This document shows positions 8,318-16,300 of a DNA stretch of 64,000 nt, one piece after another. The stretch is from Oscillospiraceae bacterium (lineage in GTDB: Bacteria > Bacillota > Clostridia > Oscillospirales > Oscillospiraceae). Position 1 is the first letter of the stretch, and each line of letters opens with the position of its first letter. The position numbers were made by a program, and so were the translations under genes. Where the stretch lies: positions 1-64,000 of the forward strand of contig JAFUFT010000039.1 in assembly GCA_017469795.1 (NCBI GenBank). Direction: 5' to 3'. The notes beneath the pieces were generated by a model, which worked only from the letters and a program-made list of their open reading frames with translations, had not been told where the DNA came from and did not search any database.

Positions 8318-9403
8318 TTATCCGAACAGTCCCCCGAAAATGCCGGTGGTCTGCTCCGGAAGCTCCGTGCCGCCGCAGCAGATGGGGCAGGGGTGATAGC
8401 CGTTGGATTCGGCAAGTTTGGGACTGTATGCCACAAACAGCTGCCTGGAGAAATCAGGACAGGAGTATTTGTGGTAGTATCTGTCTGTCGTTCCCTGGTT
8501 GACAAAGACCACATATGTGTCATAAAAATCGACTTTCGTCTCCATCTCCTCCACCTGGGAGGAAAGAGATTCGTTCTCTTCTGTCAGCTCCTCATTGTCG
8601 GCCTGGGCCTCTTCCAAGTCCGCCTGACAGGTCTCCAGATCAGACTGGGCCGTGGAAAGCTGGTCTCTGAGCGTCTCGTTTTCCTCCGTTGCGGCAGCCA
8701 GCTGCGCGTTCGCCGCATCCAGATCCCGGAGCGCAGAGTCCTTGTCGTATTGATTTTGGTTGACCGAAGATTCCATGTTGTTGATCTGGGACTGCAGGTC
8801 TGCCACCTGGGCGCCAAGACTCTGGTTTTCCGCCTCCGTGGCTTCAAGACTGTCTGTCAGCTCAGTTACCTGGGTTTCCAAATCTGCGGCGTTGGCCTGG
8901 GCGGTGGAGCTTTCCTTCTGGGCTTTGCTGAGCTGGACCCGGAGATAGGCGGTGTTTGCCACAATATATACGGCGGCCCCTATGCCGATTGCAGCGAGAA
9001 TACAGGCTGCTGCGGTAATGATCGTCATACGCCGGAGCCGCTTTTTTACCTGGGTCTGGGAAAGCGGACGCTTCTTTTTTGCAGACTGCTTCGGCACCGC
9101 GGCTTCGGCCGCGTGGGACTCCTCAGTGGCAACCGGCGCGTCGCTTTCGATGGCGTTTTCCGGGTCGTCCTCCAATTCCAAGTCCGGAGGGGGATAAAGC
9201 CGCTGCGCCACTTTTCTGGGCGCCGCTTTGACGGTATCTCTATCCAAATCCTCCGGAGCAGAGATTTCCGCGGAGACGCCGTCAGGAACCGGAATTACGG
9301 GAGGGCGGCCGGCGTCAGATTGAAGCGGCAGGGAAAAACTGCCGCAGTTTTCACAAAAGGTATCGTTTTCACCCAGCGGGTGACCGCAAATCGGACATTC
9401 CAT
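8318..9403 (-). CDS. Membrane-anchored coiled-coil protein with zinc ribbon at each end
   Basis: A 361-aa protein of unknown role. The N-terminus is a zinc ribbon (MECPICGHPLGENDTFCENCG). A Pro/Asp/Glu-rich linker follows, then a basic KKRPLSQTQVKKRLRR stretch and one membrane helix (TIITAAACILAAIGIGAAVYIV). After that come ~120 residues of near-continuous coiled coil (AQANAADLETQVTEL and repeats). The C-terminal domain (KYSCPDF, then GYHPCPICC) resembles the small metal-binding domain seen in Ada and nuclease-associated proteins. Start ATG 9403 has GGAGGTG upstream; an in-frame upstream ATG at 9520 lacks this and would extend over the promoter. Confidence 0.8.
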   Translation of the reverse strand: MECPICGHPLGENDTFCENCGSFSLPLQSDAGRPPVIPVPDGVSAEISAPEDLDRDTVKAAPRKVAQRLYPPPDLELEDDPENAIESDAPVATEESHAAEAAVPKQSAKKKRPLSQTQVKKRLRRMTIITAAACILAAIGIGAAVYIVANTAYLRVQLSKAQKESSTAQANAADLETQVTELTDSLEATEAENQSLGAQVADLQSQINNMESSVNQNQYDKDSALRDLDAANAQLAAATEENETLRDQLSTAQSDLETCQADLEEAQADNEELTEENESLSSQVEEMETKVDFYDTYVVFVNQGTTDRYYHKYSCPDFSRQLFVAYSPKLAESNGYHPCPICCGGTELPEQTTGIFGGLFG

Positions 9404-9429
9404 TGGAACACCTCCAGTTTGTACTTCCG

Positions 9430-9458
9430 AGTATACAACAGTTTTTTTCCGGTGTAAA
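9430..9458 (-). promoter_or_regulatory. Promoter for the zinc-ribbon/coiled-coil gene
   Basis: On the minus strand, TTTACA (9458-9453) and TATACT (9435-9430) are separated by 17 bases, just upstream of the GGAGGTG and ATG at 9403. Confidence 0.8.
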
Positions 9459-9491
9459 GTCCTGCCGAAAAGCGGAGGTTCCGGCGGATTT

Positions 9492-10220
9492 TCAGAGAAT
9501 CCTGCTCTCTTCGGGTCCACAGATTTCGGTGATCACTCCGTTCTCCGCCAGGTATCCGAGGCCATAGAGCGTGGAAACGTCGTTCTCTACCAGAATGTAA
9601 CTGCCGTCGGCCAGACAGTAAAACCTGCGTCCGACGCTGTCCGGAAGCGTGATGTCCTCCGCCAGACGAAGACCGTCGAGTACCTCGTTTCGAACCGTCT
9701 GCCAGTGGGGAAGCACATTGATCCCCGTGAGACCGAGGCCCGGGATAAAGCGGGAATAGGCCGGATCCGTGGCTTCCCCGGGAAGCTCCGGCTGGGCGTA
9801 AACCGTCTCCGCGCAGTTCATGGTTCCGGCGGAGATCCCCATGATGACGCCTCGGTAGCCCTTTAGCCGCTCTCTGAGCCCGATCTCCCGGAAAAACGCG
9901 TTCTGGGTGGGAACATGTCCGCCCCCAAGGATCACAAGGTCGTAATCTGCGGGATCGTGATCCGTTTTCCGGTGGTCGCAGACGTCTATGGCTGAGACCC
10001 GGAATCCGCTGAGGGTAAATGCCTCCTGCATATATTCCATGTAGCCGTCGTTTCGTTCAAAATCGTCCGGTGCGGCCTCCACGAACAGAATGCGGACCGG
10101 GTTGGGAAGAGAACGCCGGAGCCGGTCGGCGAAGCCATTTTCGGTTTTCAGCGGACAGGAGACCTGCCGGGGAATCGTCCCGGGACGGTCCACCGGGTCG
10201 CTGGTGAGAAACAGTGTCAT
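9492..10220 (-). CDS. Peptidase S51 family protein (dipeptidase E/cyanophycinase-like)
   Basis: Serine peptidase of the class I glutamine-amidotransferase-like fold. Key features are ILGGGHVPTQNAFF and the nucleophile elbow MGISAGTMN with Ser130; family members cleave N-terminal Asp dipeptides or related substrates. Start ATG 10220 is preceded by GGAGGA. The length (242 aa) fits the family. It is probably cytoplasmic, since no signal peptide is seen. It lies downstream of the DtxR-like regulator, but a terminator between them suggests separate transcription. The substrate is not predictable from the sequence alone. Confidence 0.87.
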   Translation of the reverse strand: MTLFLTSDPVDRPGTIPRQVSCPLKTENGFADRLRRSLPNPVRILFVEAAPDDFERNDGYMEYMQEAFTLSGFRVSAIDVCDHRKTDHDPADYDLVILGGGHVPTQNAFFREIGLRERLKGYRGVIMGISAGTMNCAETVYAQPELPGEATDPAYSRFIPGLGLTGINVLPHWQTVRNEVLDGLRLAEDITLPDSVGRRFYCLADGSYILVENDVSTLYGLGYLAENGVITEICGPEESRIL

Positions 10221-10246
10221 GAATGAATCCTCCGTGCGATAGAATG

Positions 10247-10277
10247 GAAAAGGCCCCCTTGCACACGGCAAAGGGGC
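10247..10277 (-). terminator. Intrinsic terminator after the DtxR-type gene
   Basis: On the minus strand, GCCCCTTTGC and GCAAGGGGGC form a 10-bp stem with one mismatch and a four-base loop, followed by TTTT. It lies between the regulator and the S51 peptidase gene. Confidence 0.75.
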
Positions 10278-10290
10278 GCTGAAATGATGC

Positions 10291-10686
10291 TCAGGAATCC
10301 ACAGGAACGCCGAGCTTTGCGGCGTATTCCTTGATGGCGTTGAAGCTCTCTACGCTGATGACGTGCTCCACCCGGCAGGCATCCTCGGCGGCAATGTCGG
10401 CCGGAACGCCCATGGCAGTGAGCAAATCGGAGAGTACCGTGTGCCGTTCATAGATACGCTCCGCGATCTCCTGACCCTTCGGGAGCAGCGTGATAAAGCC
10501 CTCCGGACTGACGGAGATGCAATCGCCCTCCCGAAGATTCTTCATGGCAATACTGACGCTGGGTTTGGAATAGCCCAGTTCGTTTGCGATGTCGATGGAT
10601 CGAACGACGCCTTTTCTGTTGTGCAGGATCAGTATTGTCTCCAGGTAGTCTTCCGCTGAAGAGTGAATTTTAGGATCTCTGTTCAT
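10291..10686 (-). CDS. DtxR/MntR-family metal-dependent regulator
   Basis: A 131-aa winged-helix regulator. The N-terminal half carries SAEDYLETILIL, RSIDIANELGYSKPSVSIAMKNL (recognition helix) and LLPKGQEIAERIYERH. The C-terminal dimerisation and metal-binding helices contain His82, AAEDACRVEHVIS and no SH3 domain, as in the short MntR form. Such proteins repress metal uptake genes when Mn or Fe is bound. No metal transporter is adjacent apart from mgtE far away, so its target is unknown. ATG 10686 follows AGGCGGTGA; the longer upstream frame is not supported. Confidence 0.9.
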   Translation of the reverse strand: MNRDPKIHSSAEDYLETILILHNRKGVVRSIDIANELGYSKPSVSIAMKNLREGDCISVSPEGFITLLPKGQEIAERIYERHTVLSDLLTAMGVPADIAAEDACRVEHVISVESFNAIKEYAAKLGVPVDS

Positions 10687-10786
10687 CCGTATCACCGCCT
10701 TACTGTTTTTCTTATTATATCGTTTTTTTGAAAGAAAAGCAAGTCCGGGGAACCAGAAAGAAGTCAGAGCGGAAGCACAAAATATC

Positions 10787-10815
10787 TTGAATCTTTTTTT
10801 GTTCCATGATATGAT
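10787..10815 (+). promoter_or_regulatory. Promoter for the Big2 surface protein
   Basis: TTGAAT (10787-10792) and TATGAT (10810-10815) are 17 bases apart. The predicted transcript starts near 10822, leaving a leader of roughly 88 bases. Confidence 0.75.
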
Positions 10816-10856
10816 ATAAAATAATGTGAGAAACAGAGTTATTTTGCATGAAATGG

Positions 10857-10877
10857 TCGAGCGGGGCAACCCGCCGA
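10857..10877 (+). promoter_or_regulatory. GNRA-capped hairpin in the leader of the Big2 gene
   Basis: GCGGG-GCAA-CCCGC forms a stem capped by a GCAA tetraloop, extended by TCG/CGA around one bulged A. It lies in the short 5' leader, 33 bases before the start codon. No U-tract follows, so it is not a terminator. Whether it regulates anything is unknown. Confidence 0.35.
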
Positions 10878-10909
10878 TAAAACGGAATACATGGACATGG
10901 AGGCAATCT

Positions 10910-12406
10910 ATGAGCAGAATATGTGACAACTGCGGGAGCGTGATCCCGGACGAGCTGGAGTTCTGTCCCAATTGCGGCAGAGAGGAAAATGATGATGCGT
11001 TGCGGGATGTGCTAAGCGGTCTGGGCCTTTCTCTGAACAGCGAGGCTGAACCTGCGGAGGAAACGGCCCCGGAGGAGCTTCTGGAGGAGATCCCGGAGGA
11101 GGCCGAACTGCCGGAAGAGCCGGAAGAGGCTCCGGAGGCGGCTCCCCGCAAAAAGAAAAAGCGTCCGGACGCGCCTGCGAAAAAACAGCAGCAGAAAAAG
11201 AAATCCTCTAAATCCCGGAAGAGCGAACCCAAGAAAGCGAAAAAGGTCCGGGAGGACGATTGTGAGGACGACTACGAATACGACTATGATGAGTACGAGA
11301 AGACGCCGATGAAGAAGGGAAAAGCTGCTATTATCGGCGTGCTGATCGGGCTGTTTGTGGCGCTTTTGCTGATTGCGGGCGTGGGCGGCTTTATGCTCTA
11401 CCGGCTCGGCGTGTTCAATCCCGTCAGCGATGACGACCTGCTGGGTGCGGTGCAGACGCCTGCTCCTGCTGCGGCGGCGACCCCCACACCCGTTATCCTG
11501 GAGGAGACAGAACCCTCGCAAGAGCCTGCTGCCTCCGTGCTGGAGGGTGCAGAGGTAGTGCCGGATTCTGCGGTGGAACCGGAGGATCCTGAGGAAACAA
11601 AGAAGCCCGAAGACGATAAAGAAGACGTGACCGTGGAGGAGTTTGAACTCCTGAGCGAAGAGTCTGTGACCCTCTATTCCCGCGGAGAGACTTCTGAGAT
11701 CGAATATACGCTGGAGCCTGAAAGCGCAAAATCCGCTCTGGAATGGTCCAGCGACAACACCCTGGTCGCTGACGTGGACGAGTTCGGCGTCATTCAGGCC
11801 CGGCGCGGCGGCACCTGCACTATCACCGGCAAGATCGGAAAGAAGACCATTGAGGTGGATGTCACCTGCGATTTCGACGTTCCCATGACGGTGCTGGATA
11901 TGAACTACGAAGATATCACCATGTCCTATGAGGGCCAGACGGTGGAGCTGTCCATCGACTATGAGCTTTCGGATGAACTGGTGAAGTCCACTGTTTGGGA
12001 GAGCTCGGACCCCTCTGTGGCGACGGTAGATGAGAACGGCCTTGTGACTGCCGTTTCCAACGGCACAGCGATTATTCAGGCCTCAATTGCCGACTACACG
12101 GCCAGCTGCATCGTGCGCTGTGTCGACGTGACCGGAAACAAGGGATACAACAACGAGAACTCCGAGTATGTCATCAACTACGAGGATGTGACCCTGACCC
12201 GGAAGGGCGAGTACTTCCAGCTGACGATCAAATCCATCCTGCCCAACGGAGATGTGCCGGAATTCACCTGGACCTCTGACGAGCCCGGTGTGGCGACTGT
12301 CGATAACAAGGGCATCGTAACTGCAGTCTCCGACGGCGTGGCCTATATCACCGCCACGGTGGGAGAGGATCAGTTCCGCTGTATCGTGCGGGTCAACATT
12401 TCCTGA
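10910..12406 (+). CDS. Zinc-ribbon membrane protein with C-terminal Ig-like (Big2) domains
   Basis: A 498-aa protein. The N-terminus is a zinc ribbon (ICDNCGSVIPDELEFCPNCG). A Glu-rich stretch and then a Lys-rich stretch follow. One membrane helix lies near residue 145 (AAIIGVLIGLFVALLLIAGV). A Pro/Ala/Glu linker leads to three repeats of the bacterial Ig-like group 2 type, each with a W-x-S-x-(D/N) turn followed by A-x-V-D-x-x-G-x-V (for example ATVDENGLVTAVS and ATVDNKGIVTAVS). The topology implies a cytoplasmic ribbon and extracellular Ig repeats. Start ATG 10910 follows TGGAGG. The role is unknown, possibly surface attachment or sensing. Confidence 0.83.
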   Translation: MSRICDNCGSVIPDELEFCPNCGREENDDALRDVLSGLGLSLNSEAEPAEETAPEELLEEIPEEAELPEEPEEAPEAAPRKKKKRPDAPAKKQQQKKKSSKSRKSEPKKAKKVREDDCEDDYEYDYDEYEKTPMKKGKAAIIGVLIGLFVALLLIAGVGGFMLYRLGVFNPVSDDDLLGAVQTPAPAAAATPTPVILEETEPSQEPAASVLEGAEVVPDSAVEPEDPEETKKPEDDKEDVTVEEFELLSEESVTLYSRGETSEIEYTLEPESAKSALEWSSDNTLVADVDEFGVIQARRGGTCTITGKIGKKTIEVDVTCDFDVPMTVLDMNYEDITMSYEGQTVELSIDYELSDELVKSTVWESSDPSVATVDENGLVTAVSNGTAIIQASIADYTASCIVRCVDVTGNKGYNNENSEYVINYEDVTLTRKGEYFQLTIKSILPNGDVPEFTWTSDEPGVATVDNKGIVTAVSDGVAYITATVGEDQFRCIVRVNIS

Positions 12407-12412
12407 TGCTTC

Positions 12413-12440
12413 GAGATGGCGCTCAAAAGAGCGCCATCTC
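12413..12440 (+). terminator. Terminator-like hairpin after the Big2 gene
   Basis: A perfect 12-bp inverted repeat (GAGATGGCGCTC / GAGCGCCATCTC) with an AAAA loop. The T-tract is weak (TTAT), so termination may be partial. Confidence 0.6.
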
Positions 12441-12502
12441 TTATGCCAAGCATTCTTTCATTCGATGTTGTCGTAAATCAAACGAACCGGGAGGAGTCCG
12501 AG

Positions 12503-12976
12503 ATGTCTATTGAGCGTGCCAGAGCGCATATTGCAAAATTTGGGATGGAGGATCGCATTCAACTGTTCGAAGAATCCAGCGCCACCGTTTTATTGGCGGC
12601 GGAGCGGCTTGGCGTTGAGCCGGCCCGCATCGCAAAGACGCTGTCCTTTCTGACGGAGGACGGGCCGATCCTGATCCTGACGGCAGGGGACATGAAGATC
12701 GATAATCCAAAATACAAAGCTATTTTCCATACGAAAGCGAAGATGGTCCCGCGGGATCAGGTGGAGCCGTTAATCGGGCATGAGGTCGGGGGCGTGTGTC
12801 CCTTTGGTGTCCGGGAAGGCGTGAAGGTCTATCTGGATGAGTCGCTCAAACGCTTTTCCACGGTATTCCCTGCAGCGGGAACGCCAGAGAGCGCCATTGA
12901 GCTCTCCATCCCGGAGCTGGAGCAGGTTTCCGGGTATGAACGGTGGATCGATGTATGCAAGGCTGCGGAAGGCTGA
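12503..12976 (+). CDS. YbaK/ProX-type aminoacyl-tRNA deacylase
   Basis: A 157-aa protein of the YbaK/EbsC/ProX family, which hydrolyses mischarged tRNA (Cys- or Ala-tRNA-Pro). Family features visible are the EESSATVLLAAERLGVEPARIAKTL region, an AGDMKID segment, and GGVCPFGV followed by VYLDESL and the small-residue FPAAGTPESAIELS motif. The ATG at 12503 follows GGGAGGAG; an in-frame ATG at 12416 would run through the preceding hairpin and is rejected. No promoter is obvious, so partial read-through from the Big2 gene is possible. Confidence 0.88.
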   Translation: MSIERARAHIAKFGMEDRIQLFEESSATVLLAAERLGVEPARIAKTLSFLTEDGPILILTAGDMKIDNPKYKAIFHTKAKMVPRDQVEPLIGHEVGGVCPFGVREGVKVYLDESLKRFSTVFPAAGTPESAIELSIPELEQVSGYERWIDVCKAAEG

Positions 12977-13006
12977 TGCTTTTTCACAATAAATCGTCAA
13001 ATTTTT

Positions 13007-13043
13007 AACGGCATCCCTCTTGACAATCCGGAGGGATGCCGTT
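13007..13043 (+). repeat. 13-bp perfect inverted repeat around the T-box promoter -35 box
   Basis: AACGGCATCCCTC (13007-13019) and GAGGGATGCCGTT (13031-13043) are exact reverse complements separated by 11 bases that contain TTGACA. The right arm runs to the first base of the -10 box. As RNA it could be a terminator-like hairpin for ybaK without a U-tract; as DNA it could be an operator. Confidence 0.7.
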
Positions 13044-13048
13044 ATAAT
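13020..13048 (+). promoter_or_regulatory. Consensus promoter for the Trp T-box transcript
   Basis: TTGACA (13020-13025) and TATAAT (13043-13048) are separated by 17 bases, a perfect vegetative promoter embedded in an inverted repeat. Confidence 0.9.
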
Positions 13049-13055
13049 CCATAAT

Positions 13056-13320
13056 TGAAAAACCGATGAGCAGGAATAGTAGCCCCGGGGAACCTTTTAG
13101 AGAGCGGCGGATGGTGGAATCGCGGCAGGGAAACCGATGGTGAATGGTCCTGTGAGGGCGCCTTGAACGGATGATTCTCAGTAGATGGCGACGGGGGTTC
13201 CGGCCCGTTATCACAGCGGAGCGCATGACTGTGCGCAGAGCGGGTGTTGATGCACCAATGAGGGTGGTACCGCAGGAGTTTACCTCTTGTCCCTAAGGCA
13301 GGGACAGGGGTGTTTTTTTA
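13056..13320 (+). promoter_or_regulatory. T-box leader with tryptophan (UGG) specifier
   Basis: T-box RNAs bind uncharged tRNA and prevent termination. Visible here are the AGAGAG element (13099-13104), a GATGGTG stem I segment, and the specifier context GGTGAA-TGG-TCCTGTGAG with TGG at 13145-13147. The AGTAG motif near 13170, a GGCCCGTTA stretch and the T-box proper AGGGTGGTACCGC (13261-13273) follow. The terminator stem is CCTCTTGTCCCT / AGGGACAGGGG (13283-13310), then a T run to 13319. The UGG specifier means response to tRNA-Trp charging, which fits control of a tryptophan transporter directly downstream. Confidence 0.92.
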
Positions 13321-13382
13321 TGGTCCCCCGGGAAATTTCACCTCTCCGAATCCAGTCGAATCTATATTAGGAGGAACTTCCC

Positions 13383-14468
13383 ATGAAAAACAAGAATCTG
13401 ATGAAACGCGCGCTGATGCTGCTGACGGCGGCAGCGTTGGTATTTGCCATGACGGCCTGCGGTGCGGCCCCTGAGGCCCCTGTGTCCGCAGCGGACAGCG
13501 CTGATGCGTCTGCGGCGGAACCGGCTGCCGAGGGCGCTGTCTACAAAGTCGGCATCGTGAAATTCGTGGATGACGCCTCTCTCGATCAGATCGAGAAAGC
13601 CATTCAGACAGAACTCGACGCCAAGGGTGCAGAACTGGGTGTCACCTTCGACTATGCCCAGTACACCAAGAACGGCCAGGCGGATTCCACGACACTGAAT
13701 CAGATCGCGGCTGATCTGATCGCGGATCAGGTGGACGTGATCGTACCCATCGCCACGCCTGCGGCACTGATTATGCAGGCGGCCACGGAGGAAAATCAGA
13801 TCCCCGTGGTGTTCTCCGCGGTTTCCGATCCTGTGGGCGCCGGCCTGGTGAACAGTCTGGAAGCCCCCGGCTCCAACGTCACCGGAACCTCTGACGCGCT
13901 GAATGTAGAAGCGGTCATTGACCTGATGCTCGCTGCCAATCCCGACATCAAAAAGCTGGGCCTGCTGTATAACCAGGGCGAGGACGCCTCTAAATCCGCC
14001 ATTGAGAGCGCAAGAAGCATCTGCGGAGAGAAGAGCATCGAGACAGTGGAAAAGACCGGCACGACCAATGATGAGCTGGCCATGGCTGCTGACGCGTTGG
14101 TGGCGGAGCAGGTGGACGCAGTATTCACTCCCACCGACAATACGGTTATGACCGCGGAGCTGGCGATCTATGAGAAATTCGTGGATGCGAAAATCCCGCA
14201 CTACGCCGGCGCGGACTCCTTTGCCCTCAACGGTGCGTTCTGCGGCTACGGCGTCAACTATGTGACGCTCGGAACGGCTACCGCCGACATGGTGGTGGAC
14301 ATCCTGGTGAACGGTGCAAAACCTGCTGAGACCCCGGTGCAGATCATGTCCTCCGGTATTGCGATGGTCAACACGGAAACCGCTTCCGCCATCGGCCTGG
14401 ATTATTCCGCCTTTGCCTCTATGTGCGAGGAGGTCAAGGAGACCACCACCCAGGAGAGCTTCGAATAA
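13383..14468 (+). CDS. trpX: TrpX-like substrate-binding lipoprotein (ABC_sub_bind family)
   Basis: A 361-aa extracellular binding protein of the ABC_sub_bind family. A lipoprotein signal peptide (MKNKNLMKRALMLLTAAALV) is followed by a lipobox ending MTAC, then an Ala/Ser/Glu linker. The mature domain begins YKVGIVKFVDDASLDQIEKA and contains PIATPAALIMQAAT, VFSAVSDPVGAGLV and FTPTDNTVMTAEL, typical of the family. The tryptophan T-box immediately upstream and the permease and ATPase genes downstream match the trpXYZ tryptophan uptake systems known from streptococci. Substrate specificity rests on the UGG specifier, not on residues I can judge. Confidence 0.9.
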   Translation: MKNKNLMKRALMLLTAAALVFAMTACGAAPEAPVSAADSADASAAEPAAEGAVYKVGIVKFVDDASLDQIEKAIQTELDAKGAELGVTFDYAQYTKNGQADSTTLNQIAADLIADQVDVIVPIATPAALIMQAATEENQIPVVFSAVSDPVGAGLVNSLEAPGSNVTGTSDALNVEAVIDLMLAANPDIKKLGLLYNQGEDASKSAIESARSICGEKSIETVEKTGTTNDELAMAADALVAEQVDAVFTPTDNTVMTAELAIYEKFVDAKIPHYAGADSFALNGAFCGYGVNYVTLGTATADMVVDILVNGAKPAETPVQIMSSGIAMVNTETASAIGLDYSAFASMCEEVKETTTQESFE

Positions 14469-14477
14469 CAATCACAC

Positions 14478-14507
14478 CGGGCCGGGACGGAACTCCGCCT
14501 CGGCCCG
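14478..14507 (+). repeat. Intergenic hairpin between trpX and trpY
   Basis: CGGGCCG (14478-14484) and CGGCCCG (14501-14507) pair around an inner CGG/CCG stem. No U-tract follows. Such hairpins between binding protein and permease genes often set the higher level of the binding-protein mRNA (inference). Confidence 0.5.
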
Positions 14508-14532
14508 AGAAAATCATGTAGGAGGGGTATGG

Positions 14533-15468
14533 ATGGAACTGCTCACATCCATTTTCACGATCGGTACGGCACAGACAGCGATGGAGCTGGGGTGTATCTA
14601 CGCGCTGGTGGCGCTGGCGCTGTTTCTCAGCTTTTCCATCCTGAACATTGCGGATCTGTCCACGGACGGATGCTTTACACTGGGGTGCGCGGTGTGCTGT
14701 CAGGTGTCGCTGCTGGGGCATCCGATCCTGGGGCTGTTTGCTGCGATGCTGGCGGGCGTCCTGTCCGGATACATCACGGCGTTCCTGCAGACGAAGCTGG
14801 GCGTCGCCAGCATCCTCGCGGGCATCATCGTCAATACCGGCCTGTATACAGTGAATCTGGCGGTGATGGGCTTTTCCTCCACCCTGAGCATTTTCAAGTC
14901 TGATACAATTTTTTCCATGGCCAAGGGCCTGCTGGAGCCGGTGATCGGGAGCTGGTATAAGCTGCTGCTCGCAGCACTGATCGTGCTCCTGGTGGGGGCG
15001 CTTCTGACGCTGTTTCTCAAGACCCGGCTCGGTCTTTCCATCCGCGCCACGGGTGACAGCCCGGACATGATCAAGGCGTCCTCAGTGAACCCGGCGTTTA
15101 CCATCACCATAGGACTGTGCATCTCCGGAAGCCTGACTGCCCTGTCCGGCGCGGTGCTGGCCCAGTATCAGAAGAGCTGCGACATCAATCTGGGTACCGG
15201 CATGGTGACCATTGCGCTGGCCTCGCTGATCATCGGAGAGACACTGGTGGGGAAGGGCGGAATGTTCCGCCGTGTCCTTGGCGCCATTATCGGTTCCTGC
15301 CTGTACCGGCTGTTTGTGGCGGTGGCCCTGCGGCTCAATGTGCCGGCAGAGTGCATGAAGCTGGTTTCCGCCCTGATCGTGGCAGTGGCCATCGCATCTC
15401 CGGCGCTGAAGAAGTACGTCTCCTTCCAGAAGCAGAAGATTTCCCGGAAAGGGGGCGCACCATGCTGA
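14533..15468 (+). CDS. trpY: TrpY-like ABC transporter permease
   Basis: An integral membrane permease of the BPD_transp_2 type, 311 aa with roughly eight to nine hydrophobic segments. Family landmarks are YALVALALFLSFSILNIADLSTDG near the N-terminus, LAGIIVNTGLYTVNL, the cytoplasmic coupling region RATGDSPDMIKASSVN and LAQYQKSCDINLGTGMVTIALASLIIGE. ATG 14533 follows GGAGGGG; the longer upstream frame overlaps trpX and is not supported. The last codons overlap the ATPase gene by seven bases. Confidence 0.9.
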   Translation: MELLTSIFTIGTAQTAMELGCIYALVALALFLSFSILNIADLSTDGCFTLGCAVCCQVSLLGHPILGLFAAMLAGVLSGYITAFLQTKLGVASILAGIIVNTGLYTVNLAVMGFSSTLSIFKSDTIFSMAKGLLEPVIGSWYKLLLAALIVLLVGALLTLFLKTRLGLSIRATGDSPDMIKASSVNPAFTITIGLCISGSLTALSGAVLAQYQKSCDINLGTGMVTIALASLIIGETLVGKGGMFRRVLGAIIGSCLYRLFVAVALRLNVPAECMKLVSALIVAVAIASPALKKYVSFQKQKISRKGGAPC

Positions 15469-16268
15469 AGCTGAATCAGATCTCCAAGACCTTCAACCCC
15501 GGAACGGTCAATGAGAAAAAAGCGCTGGACGGGATCTCCCTGGAGCTTGCCGACGGAGATTTTGTTACCATCGTCGGTTCCAACGGCGCAGGAAAATCGA
15601 CGTTGTTCGGCGCTATCGCGGGATCCTTTTACGTGGACGAGGGGACGGTGGAACTGGATGGCCGGGACATCACGTTTGAGCCGGAGCACATCAGAAGCCA
15701 GTCCATCGGCCATCTGTTCCAGGATCCGCTGAAGGGAACGGCGCCGGGTATGACCATTGAGGAGAATCTTGCCATCGCCTATCTGCGGCAGGCCAGATCC
15801 CGGTTCGCGTTCTTCAGCCGGATCACGAAGAAAGAGCGGGAGATGTTCCGCCAGATGCTCTCCAGACTCGGAATGGGACTGGAAGACCGGATGAAGAACC
15901 CGGTGGGACTTCTGTCCGGCGGTCAGCGGCAGGCATTGACGCTGCTGATGGCCACCATGGTCACGCCGAAGCTCCTTCTTCTGGATGAGCACACGGCGGC
16001 GCTGGATCCCGGCACGGCGGAAAAAGTCCTGGAGATCACCAGGGATGTGGTGTCCGAGCGGAATATCACCTGTCTGATGGTCACGCACAATATGCATCAG
16101 GCGCTGAGTATGGGCAACCGGACGCTGATGATGGACGGGGGGCATATCGTCCTGGATATCTCCGGCGAGGAGCGGGAGCACATGACGGTCAACGATCTGC
16201 TGGAGCGGTTTTCCGTCAGCGCCGGAAAAGCGCTGGACAACGACCGGATCCTCACCACAAGGGCATAA
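15462..16268 (+). CDS. trpZ: TrpZ-like ABC transporter ATPase
   Basis: The ATP-binding subunit, 268 aa. Walker A is GSNGAGKST, the signature is LLSGGQRQALTL, Walker B is LLLLDEHTAALD and the switch His is in MVTHNM. The Q-loop is LFQDPLKGTAP. It begins inside the last codons of trpY, so the three genes form one T-box-controlled operon. A strong terminator follows. Confidence 0.92.
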   Translation: MLKLNQISKTFNPGTVNEKKALDGISLELADGDFVTIVGSNGAGKSTLFGAIAGSFYVDEGTVELDGRDITFEPEHIRSQSIGHLFQDPLKGTAPGMTIEENLAIAYLRQARSRFAFFSRITKKEREMFRQMLSRLGMGLEDRMKNPVGLLSGGQRQALTLLMATMVTPKLLLLDEHTAALDPGTAEKVLEITRDVVSERNITCLMVTHNMHQALSMGNRTLMMDGGHIVLDISGEEREHMTVNDLLERFSVSAGKALDNDRILTTRA

Positions 16269-16273
16269 GAAAA

Positions 16274-16300
16274 GGGCGCACCGGGTGGTGCGCCCTTTTT
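16274..16300. terminator. Bidirectional terminator after trpZ
   Basis: GGGCGCACC / GGTGCGCCC with a GGGT loop, AAAA on the left and TTTTT on the right. It serves trpZ and the converging thioesterase gene. Confidence 0.88.

Noticed and set aside
10291..11232. 313-aa minus-strand frame extending the DtxR-type regulator
   Set aside because: Only the last 131 residues are protein-like. ATG 10686 has AGGCGGTGA upstream, and the extra region crosses the promoter and first half of the Big2 gene.
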